Shown here piece by piece: positions 54,203-62,452 of a stretch of 64,000 bases of DNA. Position numbers and translations under genes: made by a program. The DNA is from WTFY01 sp965205275 (GTDB lineage: Bacteria > Pseudomonadota > Gammaproteobacteria > UBA4575): positions 1,612,001-1,676,000 of the forward strand of contig OZ242168.1 of NCBI GenBank assembly GCA_965205275.1, given 5' to 3'. Under the pieces are notes generated by a model. The model ran no database searches. It saw nothing but the letters and a program-made list of their open reading frames with translations, and was not told the DNA's origin. Each line of letters starts with the position of its first letter. The first letter of the stretch is position 1.

Positions 54203-54970
54203 TTAACAGCTAAATTCTGCAATGACCGGAGCGTGGTCAGAAGGGCGGTCGTGGCCCCGGGGCGCCTTGTCAATGGTGCTGAAACAGCAGCTGGGCCCCA
54301 GCGGCACACTGGCCAGGATCAGGTCGATGCGCAAGCCGATATTGCGACGAAACGCCGCGGCGCGGTAATCCCACCAGCTGAAACGGTCCTGTTCCTGTTC
54401 AAACAGGCGAAAGGTATCGACAAAGCCAAGGTCCAGAATGGCCTTCAGCGCATCCCGTTCCGGGGGGCTGCATAAGATTTTTCCCTCCCAGGCCCCCGGG
54501 TCATGCACATCCTGGTCTTGCGGAGCAATATTGAAGTCTCCCAGTACCACATACCGGGGGAATTTTTGCAGGTCGTCCCGTATGAACGCGGTCACTTTTT
54601 CAAGCCACTCGAGTTTATAGGCGAATTTTTCAGACCCCACCTCCGAACCGTTGACCACATACAGGTTCAACACCCGCACATCGTCGACCGTCACCGCCAG
54701 AATCCGCCGCTGCGGGTCATCCAGTCCCTCGATCCCGGCGCGCACATCGCTACCGGGTTGCCGGGTCAACACCGCCACCCCGTTATAGCTTTTCTGGCCG
54801 GAATACTCCACGTGATAGCCGGCCTGCCTGATTGCCTCCACCGGAAAATCCTCATCCACGGTTTTGGTCTCCTGCAGGGCCAGCACGTCAACCGGATTAT
54901 CCCGCAGCCAGTCCAGCACCTGGGGGAGACGTACGCGCAGTGAATTGACATTCCATGAAGCGATTTTCAT
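54203..54970 (-). CDS. xthA: exodeoxyribonuclease III
   Basis: A 255-residue AP endonuclease/3'-5' exonuclease. Key blocks: MKIASWNVNSLRVRLPQVLD, LQETKTVDEDFP (metal Glu), LGDFNIAP (Asp/Asn), FSWWDYRAAAFRRNIGLRID and SDHAPV. A second, more Crc-like paralogue lies 3.5 kb away at 50628. Confidence 0.95.
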   Translation of the reverse strand: MKIASWNVNSLRVRLPQVLDWLRDNPVDVLALQETKTVDEDFPVEAIRQAGYHVEYSGQKSYNGVAVLTRQPGSDVRAGIEGLDDPQRRILAVTVDDVRVLNLYVVNGSEVGSEKFAYKLEWLEKVTAFIRDDLQKFPRYVVLGDFNIAPQDQDVHDPGAWEGKILCSPPERDALKAILDLGFVDTFRLFEQEQDRFSWWDYRAAAFRRNIGLRIDLILASVPLGPSCCFSTIDKAPRGHDRPSDHAPVIAEFSC

Positions 54971-55200
54971 TTTTCAGTCATCCGGATAAAGCCCTTGGGC
55001 GGTTTACGCAGGAGGCCGGATACGATACCACAGCCTGCGATCCGTCTTCCAAGGTGAAAACCCGTGTCGCATGGGGCCGCAAATCAGAGGAAGCCGGATG
55101 GCGTGCCCTATGCCTTTGTGAAGCAACTCTTCAATCCCAAGTGATTGATTCCACTAATTAAACACAGGCCAGATGGCGATTGTCCGAATCGCCCCGGGCG

Positions 55201-57606
55201 CTACACGTCGATATTCGCAGCCGTCAATGCGTTCTGCTCAATGAATTCGCGCCGGGGGGCAACCTGGTCCCCCATCAGCGTGGTAAACACTTCATCCGCC
55301 GCTACGGCATCTTCGATTCTGACCTGTGTCAAACGGCGTGAGTCCGGATCCATGGTGGTTTCCCAAAGCTGCTCGGGATTCATTTCTCCAAGGCCCTTGT
55401 AGCGCTGAATGGTCAGCCCGCGCTTGGCCTCTTCCATCAGCCAGTCCATGATCGCAATAAAGTCCGGACTCCTGAACCGGCGTTCACCCCGCTGTACGAA
55501 CGCACTCCTTTCAAGCAGACCGTCCAGTTGTTTTGCAAATTTACCGAGGAGGCGAAAATCAGCGGACAGGAAAAAACTCTCCCCAAAGACGTCATCCCAG
55601 GCCTGGCCGTGCACCCATTTGATCATGGTCTGGCGCGAAGGCCCCTCCTGCTCGATCCTGGCCTCATATTGAGTTCCCGCCGCCTGGCGCTGGTTGAGAC
55701 GCTGGGCCAGCGTTTCAAACCACGCCCCCAGGGCCGTGTGGCCGGCCTTACTTTCAAAAAAGTCGACTTCCGGTGGCGGGGTACGCAGCATTTCCACCAG
55801 CACCGCGTGCTCATGGGACCGCTGCAGCCTTTGTACGGTAGACATGGCGATCACGTAGTCCTTGCTCAAGGTCTCGAGCGCATTGGCAGAGATCGCAGGG
55901 GCCTTGTCGTTCACATGCAGCCCGGTTCCATCCAGCGCCAGCTGCAGCAGGTGGGCCGTCAGTCCGGGGTTGTCCTTGATATACTGCTCCTGCTTGCCTT
56001 TCTTGACCTTGTAGAGCGGTGGCTGACCGATATAAATGTAGCCGCGCTCAATGAGTTCCGGCATTTGCCGGTAAAAGAACGTCAACAAAAGCGTGCGAAT
56101 ATGAGAACCGTCCACATCCGCGTCGGTCATGATGATGATACGGTGATACCGCAGCTTGTCCGGGTCAAACTCTTCCTTGCCGATGCCGCATCCAAGAGCC
56201 GTAATCAGGGTGCTCACCTCCACAGAGGACAACATCTTGTCAAACCGCGCCCGTTCCACATTCAGGATCTTGCCTTTTAACGGGAGAATCGCCTGGATAC
56301 GCCGGTCGCGCCCCTGCTTGGCCGACCCGCCTGCCGAATCCCCCTCTACCAGGAACAGCTCACACAGGGCCGGGTCCTTTTCCTGACAGTCCGCCAGCTT
56401 TCCGGGCAGTCCTGCGACCTCCAGGGCACTCTTTCGCCGCGTCATTTCACGCGCCTTGCGGGCCGCTTCACGGGCACGCACCGCTTCCACAATCTTGCCC
56501 ACGATGGCCTTGGCCTCGGTCGGGTTCTCCATCAGAAAGTCCTGCAGATACTCGGACAGGGCAGACAACACCACGCCCTGGACTTCAGAGGAAACGAGCT
56601 TGTCCTTGGTCTGGGAGGAAAACTTGGGATCGGCGAGCTTGACCGACAACACGGCCGTGAGGCCCTCGCGTACATCATCGCCCGTGGTTGTGATCTTGTA
56701 TTTCTTGGCAATCCCCTGCTTCTCGATAAACTGGTTCAGCGAGCGCGTGAGTGCGCTGCGCAGGCCCGCCAGATGGGTCCCCCCGTCACGTTGCGGGATG
56801 TTGTTGGTAAAACAGAAAATGTTCTCCTGATACGAGTCATTCCACTGCAGCGCGGCCTCCACACCGGTCTGGCCCTGTCGGGTATCGATATAGATCACGA
56901 CGTCATGCAGCGGGGTCTTTTTGGCATTCAGGTGCTGGACAAACGCGCGGATGCCGCCATCATACTGAAAGATATCCTTTTTTCCGGAACACTCATCGTT
57001 CAGCACGATGCATACCCCGGAGTTCAGAAAGGACAGTTCACGCAACCTTTTCGCCAGCACGTCATAATGAAACTCCGTATCTCCAAAGATATCCGGATTC
57101 GGGGTAAACCGGATGGTGGTGCCGGTCTTGTCCGTTTCGGACAGTTTCCGCAACGGATACTGCGGTTCTCCGCACACATATTCCTGCTGATAGCCGTAGC
57201 CGCCGCGATTCACCCTGAGAATCAGGTATGAAGACAGGGCGTTGACCACGGAAACGCCCACGCCGTGCAGCCCGCCGGATACCTTGTAGGAGTCATCGTC
57301 AAATTTTCCGCCGGCATGCAGCACGGTCATGATCACTTCCACCGCCGACCGGTTTTCCTCCTCGTGCATATCCACGGGAATGCCACGGCCGTCATCCGAA
57401 ACCGTGACCGAGCCGTCCGAATGGGTACTGACCTGTATTTCGGTGCAATGGCCTGCCAGGGTCTCATCGATGGAGTTGTCCACCACCTCGAACACCATGT
57501 GATGCAGCCCCGTACCGTCATCGGTATCCCCGATATACATGCCGGGGCGCTTGCGCACCGCCTCGAGGCCTTTCAGAACTTTGATATTGGTAGAATCGTA
57601 CGCCAT
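55201..57606 (-). CDS. gyrB: DNA gyrase subunit B
   Basis: An 801-residue ATPase subunit of gyrase. GHKL motifs: VVDNSIDET and DDGRGIPVD, then GGLHGVGVSVVNALS. TOPRIM: LVEGDSAGGSAKQGRDR and IIMTDADVDGSHIRTLLL. C-terminus GEMNPEQLWETTMDP. ATG at 57606 (MAYDSTNIKVLKGL) is the homologous start; the frame is open to 57630. Last gene of the origin block, after recF. Confidence 0.98.
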   Translation of the reverse strand: MAYDSTNIKVLKGLEAVRKRPGMYIGDTDDGTGLHHMVFEVVDNSIDETLAGHCTEIQVSTHSDGSVTVSDDGRGIPVDMHEEENRSAVEVIMTVLHAGGKFDDDSYKVSGGLHGVGVSVVNALSSYLILRVNRGGYGYQQEYVCGEPQYPLRKLSETDKTGTTIRFTPNPDIFGDTEFHYDVLAKRLRELSFLNSGVCIVLNDECSGKKDIFQYDGGIRAFVQHLNAKKTPLHDVVIYIDTRQGQTGVEAALQWNDSYQENIFCFTNNIPQRDGGTHLAGLRSALTRSLNQFIEKQGIAKKYKITTTGDDVREGLTAVLSVKLADPKFSSQTKDKLVSSEVQGVVLSALSEYLQDFLMENPTEAKAIVGKIVEAVRAREAARKAREMTRRKSALEVAGLPGKLADCQEKDPALCELFLVEGDSAGGSAKQGRDRRIQAILPLKGKILNVERARFDKMLSSVEVSTLITALGCGIGKEEFDPDKLRYHRIIIMTDADVDGSHIRTLLLTFFYRQMPELIERGYIYIGQPPLYKVKKGKQEQYIKDNPGLTAHLLQLALDGTGLHVNDKAPAISANALETLSKDYVIAMSTVQRLQRSHEHAVLVEMLRTPPPEVDFFESKAGHTALGAWFETLAQRLNQRQAAGTQYEARIEQEGPSRQTMIKWVHGQAWDDVFGESFFLSADFRLLGKFAKQLDGLLERSAFVQRGERRFRSPDFIAIMDWLMEEAKRGLTIQRYKGLGEMNPEQLWETTMDPDSRRLTQVRIEDAVAADEVFTTLMGDQVAPRREFIEQNALTAANIDV

Positions 57607-57655
57607 GGAAAACCCGTCCGCTGTAAGCAATCCCTGAGTATAGCAGCGCTGCCGC

Positions 57656-58744
57656 TTATTCGCTCAAAAGCTTGCAGGTTCCGTGTTTCACGTGAAACAC
57701 CCGGGCCTGATTCCAGTCCTGCAGGTCCACCTGGTCCGGATCCAGGGCACTGATGAAGGTCTGGCAGCCCAGCGCCTGTACCGAGCGGATCAGAGCCCGG
57801 GCGTGTTTCGCATCCAGTTCGGCATGCAGGTCATCCAGCAAGGCCACGCAGGTGCGCGCCGCCCGCCCCTGCAGATGCCCCATCTGGGCCAGCAGCAGGC
57901 TCGCAGCCAGCAGCTTCTGTTGCCCGCGCGAAGCCACCTGGTCGGCGGGCTGGCGATTCAGGAAGAGCCGGATGTCTGCACGGTGCGGCCCCCATTGTGT
58001 GAACCGGGTCTGGGCTTCCCGGCTGGCGGCCCGCTCAAGGGCTTCTTCCAGTGTCGGCACCTCGCCCGGCCAGCCCTTGTAAAAGCTCAGGGACAGTTCA
58101 GCTTCTGGCAGCAACGTGCTGGCATATGTATCGAAAAAGGCCTTAATTTCGTTAAAGATATCCAATCTTGCTAAACTGACCCGCTCTCCTGCTGCTGCAA
58201 TCTCCTGCGTCCATGCCTGCAGTTCCCGACCCGTACCGCCCTGGCGCAGCACCTGGTTACGCTGGCGCAGGCAACGGCTGTACTCCCGCCAGACCGCTAA
58301 AAAATCAGGTTTCACGTGAAACGCAGACCAGTCAAGATAGTTTCGCCGGTACCGGGCCCCGCCCTGAACCAGCCGGTGGCTGTCCGGGTGCAGGGGCACC
58401 ACCGGCAGGATCTCTGCGTGGTTGGAAATGGACTCCACTTTCTGCCGGTTGCAATGCAGCAGACGCTCGCCAGCGGATTTCTGGATCCCGAGATGCGTAC
58501 GCACTCCGGTTTCCGCAACGGTGCCGCTCACCGTAACGGTCCTGGCACCCTTGCGCAGCAGTGTCGCAAGTTGTTGGCTTCGAAAGGACCGCCCCCGGCT
58601 CAGGAAGTCAACGGCCTCCAGAATGCTGGTCTTTCCGGCGCCGTTGTCCCCGCAGAATAGCGTGACGTCCTTGCCCGGAGTCAACTCCAGATCTTCGATA
58701 ATCCTGAAATTCCGGGCAACAAACGTACACAGCACCAGTTGCAA
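57656..58744 (-). CDS. recF: DNA replication and repair protein RecF
   Basis: A 362-residue SMC-like ATPase that loads RecA with RecO/RecR. Walker A is FCGDNGAGKTSILEAVDFLS, the signature region is VASRGQQKLLAASLLLAQ, and Walker B is CVALLDDLHAELD. Two parS sites are embedded in the coding sequence; both encode the tetrapeptide FHVK (SAFHVKPD and VFHVKHG). Lies between dnaN and gyrB as usual. Confidence 0.96.
   Translation of the reverse strand: MQLVLCTFVARNFRIIEDLELTPGKDVTLFCGDNGAGKTSILEAVDFLSRGRSFRSQQLATLLRKGARTVTVSGTVAETGVRTHLGIQKSAGERLLHCNRQKVESISNHAEILPVVPLHPDSHRLVQGGARYRRNYLDWSAFHVKPDFLAVWREYSRCLRQRNQVLRQGGTGRELQAWTQEIAAAGERVSLARLDIFNEIKAFFDTYASTLLPEAELSLSFYKGWPGEVPTLEEALERAASREAQTRFTQWGPHRADIRLFLNRQPADQVASRGQQKLLAASLLLAQMGHLQGRAARTCVALLDDLHAELDAKHARALIRSVQALGCQTFISALDPDQVDLQDWNQARVFHVKHGTCKLLSE
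57684..57699. promoter_or_regulatory. parS centromere site 1
   Basis: TGTTTCACGTGAAACA is a perfect 16-of-16 palindrome, identical to the bacterial parS consensus bound by ParB. It sits near the 3' end of recF, close to the origin, where parS sites cluster. Confidence 0.95.
58308..58323. promoter_or_regulatory. parS centromere site 2
   Basis: GGTTTCACGTGAAACG matches the parS consensus at 14 of 16 positions with the whole 14-base core intact. Inside recF, about 625 bases from site 1. Confidence 0.9.
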
Positions 58745-58759
58745 GGGGACCGGTTACTG

Positions 58760-59863
58760 TTACAGGCGCATCGGCATGATGACATAGCGATTGCCCGGCT
58801 CGGACGGGGACACCATCAGGACACTGCTGTTCCCGTCCCGGATATAGAGGTTGACCGTCTCCGACCCCAGGACATTCAGTACATCCAGCAGGTACTGCAC
58901 ATTAAAACCCACTTCCAGCTTGACGCCGCTGTACTCAACTCCGATCTGATCTTCAGCCTCTTCATGATCCGGGTTACTGGCCTCGATAAGCAGGGTGTCA
59001 CTGTCCAGGATCAGGCGCACCCCCTTGTATTTCTCATTACACAGGATTGCAACACGCGCCAGCGCCTGTTTCAGCGAGGCCTTCTCCATGCCTGCACAAT
59101 TGCCCTCCTGCTCCGGCAATACCCGCTGGTATTCCGGAAACCGGCCATCGATCAGCTTCGAGGTGAACTGAAGCCCAGCCACCTCAACCCGTATATGATT
59201 CCTGCCCAGCAAGAGCGTTGCCGGACTGTCCTCATGCACCAGCAGACGCTGCAATTCCTGGATACCCTTGCGTGGCACGATGATCTGGCGGGAGTTTTCT
59301 ACCCCCGATTCGTGGGTGATCTCCGCCAGGGCCAGGCGATGACCGTCCGTGGCGACGGTGCGGATCTGTCCTGATTCAATTTCCAGCAACAGTCCGTTCA
59401 GGTAATACCGCACATCCTGCTGGGCCATGGCAAAGGCCGCCCGGTCAATCAGGCCTTTCAGCTCACCCTGTGACAGAACAATGCTTGTATCCAGTTCAAT
59501 ATCATGAATGCAGGGAAAGTCCTCCACCGGCAGGGTCGCCAGGGAAAAGCGACTGCGGCCCGAACTGATTTTCACTTTCCCGTTTCCGGGACTGATTTCT
59601 ATGCGGGCCTCTTTGGGAAGGGAAAGGCAGATATCCAGCAGCTTTCGAGCCGGAATGGTTGTACTGTCCGGTTCAGCCAGCTCCATGTCCAGTCGGGCAA
59701 CCAGTTCAATCTCCAGATCAGTGGCCGTAAAGGACAACCCTTTCCCTTCCTCCGCTTTCAGAAGAAGGTGACTCAGGGCCGGAATGGTCTGTTGGCGTTC
59801 CACTGCACCAATCACCTGCTGCAGGGGTGTAAGTAAATCTTCACGTGCTATAGATAACTGCAT
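58760..59863 (-). CDS. dnaN: DNA polymerase III sliding clamp (beta subunit)
   Basis: A 367-residue clamp made of three similar domains. N-terminus MQLSIAREDLLTPLQQVIGA, middle TDGHRLALAE, C-terminus YVIMPMRL are the usual landmarks. It follows dnaA and precedes recF with 15 bases between. Confidence 0.98.
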   Translation of the reverse strand: MQLSIAREDLLTPLQQVIGAVERQQTIPALSHLLLKAEEGKGLSFTATDLEIELVARLDMELAEPDSTTIPARKLLDICLSLPKEARIEISPGNGKVKISSGRSRFSLATLPVEDFPCIHDIELDTSIVLSQGELKGLIDRAAFAMAQQDVRYYLNGLLLEIESGQIRTVATDGHRLALAEITHESGVENSRQIIVPRKGIQELQRLLVHEDSPATLLLGRNHIRVEVAGLQFTSKLIDGRFPEYQRVLPEQEGNCAGMEKASLKQALARVAILCNEKYKGVRLILDSDTLLIEASNPDHEEAEDQIGVEYSGVKLEVGFNVQYLLDVLNVLGSETVNLYIRDGNSSVLMVSPSEPGNRYVIMPMRL

Positions 59864-60061
59864 AATATAAAGAAATAGTTATAGTTATAGAGGCCGCTCA
59901 TGCCTGTGGATAAATGTTAAAATGCTATATGAATCATGTGGTTATAATGTATTGGTTGAAGGATACAGGGTGTGTTGCTCGTGGGTTGTACAGTGTAGAC
60001 AGTATATAAGTTGTCATCCGGTAAGGTTGTATAAAGTGTAGCATCTTTTATCCACAAGCTA
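59864..60061. promoter_or_regulatory. dnaA-dnaN intergenic region, candidate origin element
   Basis: About 200 AT-rich bases with perfect DnaA boxes at 60048-60056 (TTATCCACA) and at 59905-59913 (reverse, TGTGGATAA). The stretch between is rich in TATA/TTATA runs suitable for unwinding. It also holds the dnaN promoter. Only two good boxes are present, so other origin parts may lie outside or boxes may be weak. Confidence 0.6.
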
Positions 60062-61387
60062 TCAACTGCTTAGATTGCGTAACTGGTTGATATAGTCGTT
60101 CTCGATCTGTGGATCCTGTTCACGCAGTTCATGGATCTTCCTGCAGGCATGCAGGACGGTAGTATGATCACGCCCGCCAAAGGCATTGCCGATCTCGGGC
60201 AGGCTGTGATTGGTCAGTTCCTTTGCCAGGGCCATTGCAACCTGGCGAGGCCGGGTAATCGAACGGGTACGTCTTGCGGACAGCAGGTCCGAGATGCGAA
60301 TCCGGTAGTATTCGGCAACCGCCTTCTGGATATTATCGATCGTGACCAGCTTGTCCTGTGAAACCAGCAGATCATGCAGGGCCTCCTTGGCAAAATCAAG
60401 GGTGATGGCAGAACCCGTAAACTGTGCATTGGCAATGACCCGGCGCAAGGCGCCTTCCAGTTCCCGTATGTTGGAACGGATACGCCGGCCAATGAAGAAG
60501 GCCACCTCATTCGGCAAGGCCACGTTCATCAATTCGGCCTTGCGCTGCACGATGGCTATACGGGTTTCCAGTTCAGGCGGTTCGATGGCCTGCGTGAGTC
60601 CCCAGCTGAAACGGGATCTTAACCTTTCTTCCAGTCCCTCCACATCTTTTGGGTACCGGTCGCAGGTCAGGATGACCTGGCGCTGTCCCTCGAGCAGGGA
60701 ATTGAAGGTGTGAAAAAATTCTTCCTGGGAGCGTTCCTTGCCTGCGAAGAACTGTATGTCGTCAATCAGCAGGGTATCGATGGACCGGTAATGCTGCTTG
60801 AATTCGCTGATAGTGTTGTGTTGCAGGGCCTTGACCATGTCTGCAACGAAGCGTTCGGAGTGCAGGTAGGCGGTCTTGGCAAAAGGGTTCTCAACAAGAA
60901 TCTGGTTGCCGATGGCATGCAGCAGGTGGGTCTTGCCGAGTCCCACACCCCCATAGATCAGCAGGGGGTTGTAGGTGCTGCCCGGGTGTCGGGCGACCTG
61001 CAGGGCGGCCGCCTTGGGCAACTGGTTGGACTTGCCTTCCACAAAGGTGTCGAATGTGAAATTCGGGTTGATGTTGTGGCGGAAGGCTCTGGGTTGGGTA
61101 TTTTTTTGCTCGGGCGCCGGTTCCGCGCCGGGCAGTTCGTGACTGCCGATTTCCAGGGCGACAGGATAGTCCGGGGAGTTTTGGCCGGAATGGATCAGCT
61201 CGTCAATGCGTTTCAGAAAGTGGTCCTGTACCCAGTCCAGAACAAACCGGTTGGGGGCCAGCAGGATCAGCCCCCCGTTCTGCTCAATGGCCTGCAGTGG
61301 GCGGATCCAGGTGTTGAGTTGCTGCTCGGTCAGCTCGGACTCAAGCTGGTGTACACATGAATTCCAAAGGGCACTTGTCATGTGCAA
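60062..61387 (-). CDS. dnaA: chromosomal replication initiator DnaA
   Basis: A 441-residue AAA+ initiator. Domain I at the N-terminus (WIRPLQAIEQNGGLIL), Walker A GGVGLGKTHLLHAIGN, Walker B LLIDDIQFFAGKE, and the DNA-binding domain IV with RPRQVAMALAKELT and GGRDHTTVLHACRKI. ATG at 61387. Confidence 0.98.
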   Translation of the reverse strand: MHMTSALWNSCVHQLESELTEQQLNTWIRPLQAIEQNGGLILLAPNRFVLDWVQDHFLKRIDELIHSGQNSPDYPVALEIGSHELPGAEPAPEQKNTQPRAFRHNINPNFTFDTFVEGKSNQLPKAAALQVARHPGSTYNPLLIYGGVGLGKTHLLHAIGNQILVENPFAKTAYLHSERFVADMVKALQHNTISEFKQHYRSIDTLLIDDIQFFAGKERSQEEFFHTFNSLLEGQRQVILTCDRYPKDVEGLEERLRSRFSWGLTQAIEPPELETRIAIVQRKAELMNVALPNEVAFFIGRRIRSNIRELEGALRRVIANAQFTGSAITLDFAKEALHDLLVSQDKLVTIDNIQKAVAEYYRIRISDLLSARRTRSITRPRQVAMALAKELTNHSLPEIGNAFGGRDHTTVLHACRKIHELREQDPQIENDYINQLRNLSS

Positions 61388-61723
61388 AACTCCAGAATGT
61401 CTTTTATTTTTAGTATGCTGTAAAATATGGGCTGTCCAGTCTATCGAGTAATGGGAGAGTTATCTACTCTTTCCTGAGCCGCGGCAAGCCAGAGGCCTCC
61501 TTGCGCCTGAACAGGAGGCGGTGCGTGCAGCCGCTATTCCCGGTATGTGCGAAGGCGAACGATGCCCGACCGGGGATTGAGCAGCCTTCTCACCCTGCCC
61601 CGGCATCCGGTTTTTACCCGGACCGATACCGGGTATCGCACAATAACCGTTGACAAATGCGGGTCGCGGGATTATTTTTACGCACCGTAAAGAAGTTCCT
61701 GTCCCGAGAGTTTAAAGTAAGCC
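61388..61723. other. dnaA-rpmH intergenic region
   Basis: About 335 bases with no gene. I found no TTATNCACA boxes here, so this side is not the obvious origin. It carries the divergent promoters for dnaA and rpmH. Confidence 0.5.
61650..61678 (+). promoter_or_regulatory. rpmH promoter
   Basis: TTGACA (61650-61655), 17 bases, then TATTTT (61673-61678): a strong sigma-70 promoter 46 bases upstream of the rpmH start. Confidence 0.75.
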
Positions 61724-61858
61724 GTGAAACGTACCTACCAGCCCAGTAACCTGAAACGTGCCCGTACGCACGGGTTCAGGGCCAGAATGAAAACAAAGAA
61801 CGGTCGTGCCGTCATCAGTGCCCGACGGGCACGGGGGCGTGTGCGCTTATGTCCATAG
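61724..61858 (+). CDS. rpmH: 50S ribosomal protein L34
   Basis: A 44-residue very basic protein: KRTYQPSNLKRARTHGFRAR, then MKTKNGRAVISARRARGR. The L34 signature is unmistakable. The start is GTG at 61724 and the end is RLCP then TAG. First gene of the rpmH-rnpA-yidD-yidC run. Confidence 0.97.
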   Translation: MKRTYQPSNLKRARTHGFRARMKTKNGRAVISARRARGRVRLCP

Positions 61859-61862
61859 TTTC

Positions 61863-62216
61863 TTGTCTGTAGGCGACTTCTCGTTTACATACCGTGAAAG
61901 GCTGCATACCGCCAGCCAGTTTCAGCGGGTCTTTAATCAAGCAACCCGATCGAGCAGTGAGATGTTCACGCTGCTGGCAAGGGAGAATACGGTAGGCTAC
62001 CCGCGCCTGGGCATGGTGGTTGCGAAGCGCCACGCAAAACGGGCCGTGGACAGAAATACGGTAAAAAGAATCATCCGGGAAAGTTTTCGGATGAAGAAAA
62101 CGGAATTGTCTGCAAACGACTACGTGGTGATACTGAAACGGCCGGTCAGGCCGGTATTGCGTGACCGGCTGGGACAGCAGTTAACCGGGCTTTGGGAAAA
62201 ATGTACAAAAGCATAG
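61863..62216 (+). CDS. rnpA: ribonuclease P protein component
   Basis: A basic protein of about 117 residues that assists the RNase P RNA in tRNA 5' processing. FSFTYRERLHTASQFQRVF is the N-terminal block and AKRAVDRNTVKRIIRESFR the RNR motif. The start is unclear: TTG at 61863 fits homology; GTG at 61839 would overlap rpmH. The end overlaps yidD by 16 bases. Confidence 0.93.
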   Translation: MSVGDFSFTYRERLHTASQFQRVFNQATRSSSEMFTLLARENTVGYPRLGMVVAKRHAKRAVDRNTVKRIIRESFRMKKTELSANDYVVILKRPVRPVLRDRLGQQLTGLWEKCTKA

Positions 62217-62452
62217 AGTCGATACTCTGCAAGGCGATCATCCTGGTGATCCGGGCGTACCGGTTCCTGTTCAGTCCCTGGCTGGGACAGCAGTGTCGCT
62301 TCCATCCCACCTGTTCGGCCTATGCCATTGAAGCCATACAGTGCCACGGAGCCCTCCGCGGCACCTGGCTTGCCGTAAAACGCTTGGCCTGCTGTCATCC
62401 ATGGCATGAAGGGGGCGTGGACCCGGTGCCGGCACGCAAGTCCCGTGGGTAA
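62201..62452 (+). CDS. yidD: membrane protein insertion efficiency factor YidD
   Basis: An 83-residue protein: AYRFLFSPWLGQQCRFHPTC and SAYAIEAIQCHGALRG with the HPTCS signature, then CHPWHEGGVDPVP. It aids YidC-dependent insertion. ATG at 62201 lies within the end of rnpA; its last bases overlap the yidC start. Confidence 0.95.
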   Translation: MYKSIESILCKAIILVIRAYRFLFSPWLGQQCRFHPTCSAYAIEAIQCHGALRGTWLAVKRLACCHPWHEGGVDPVPARKSRG

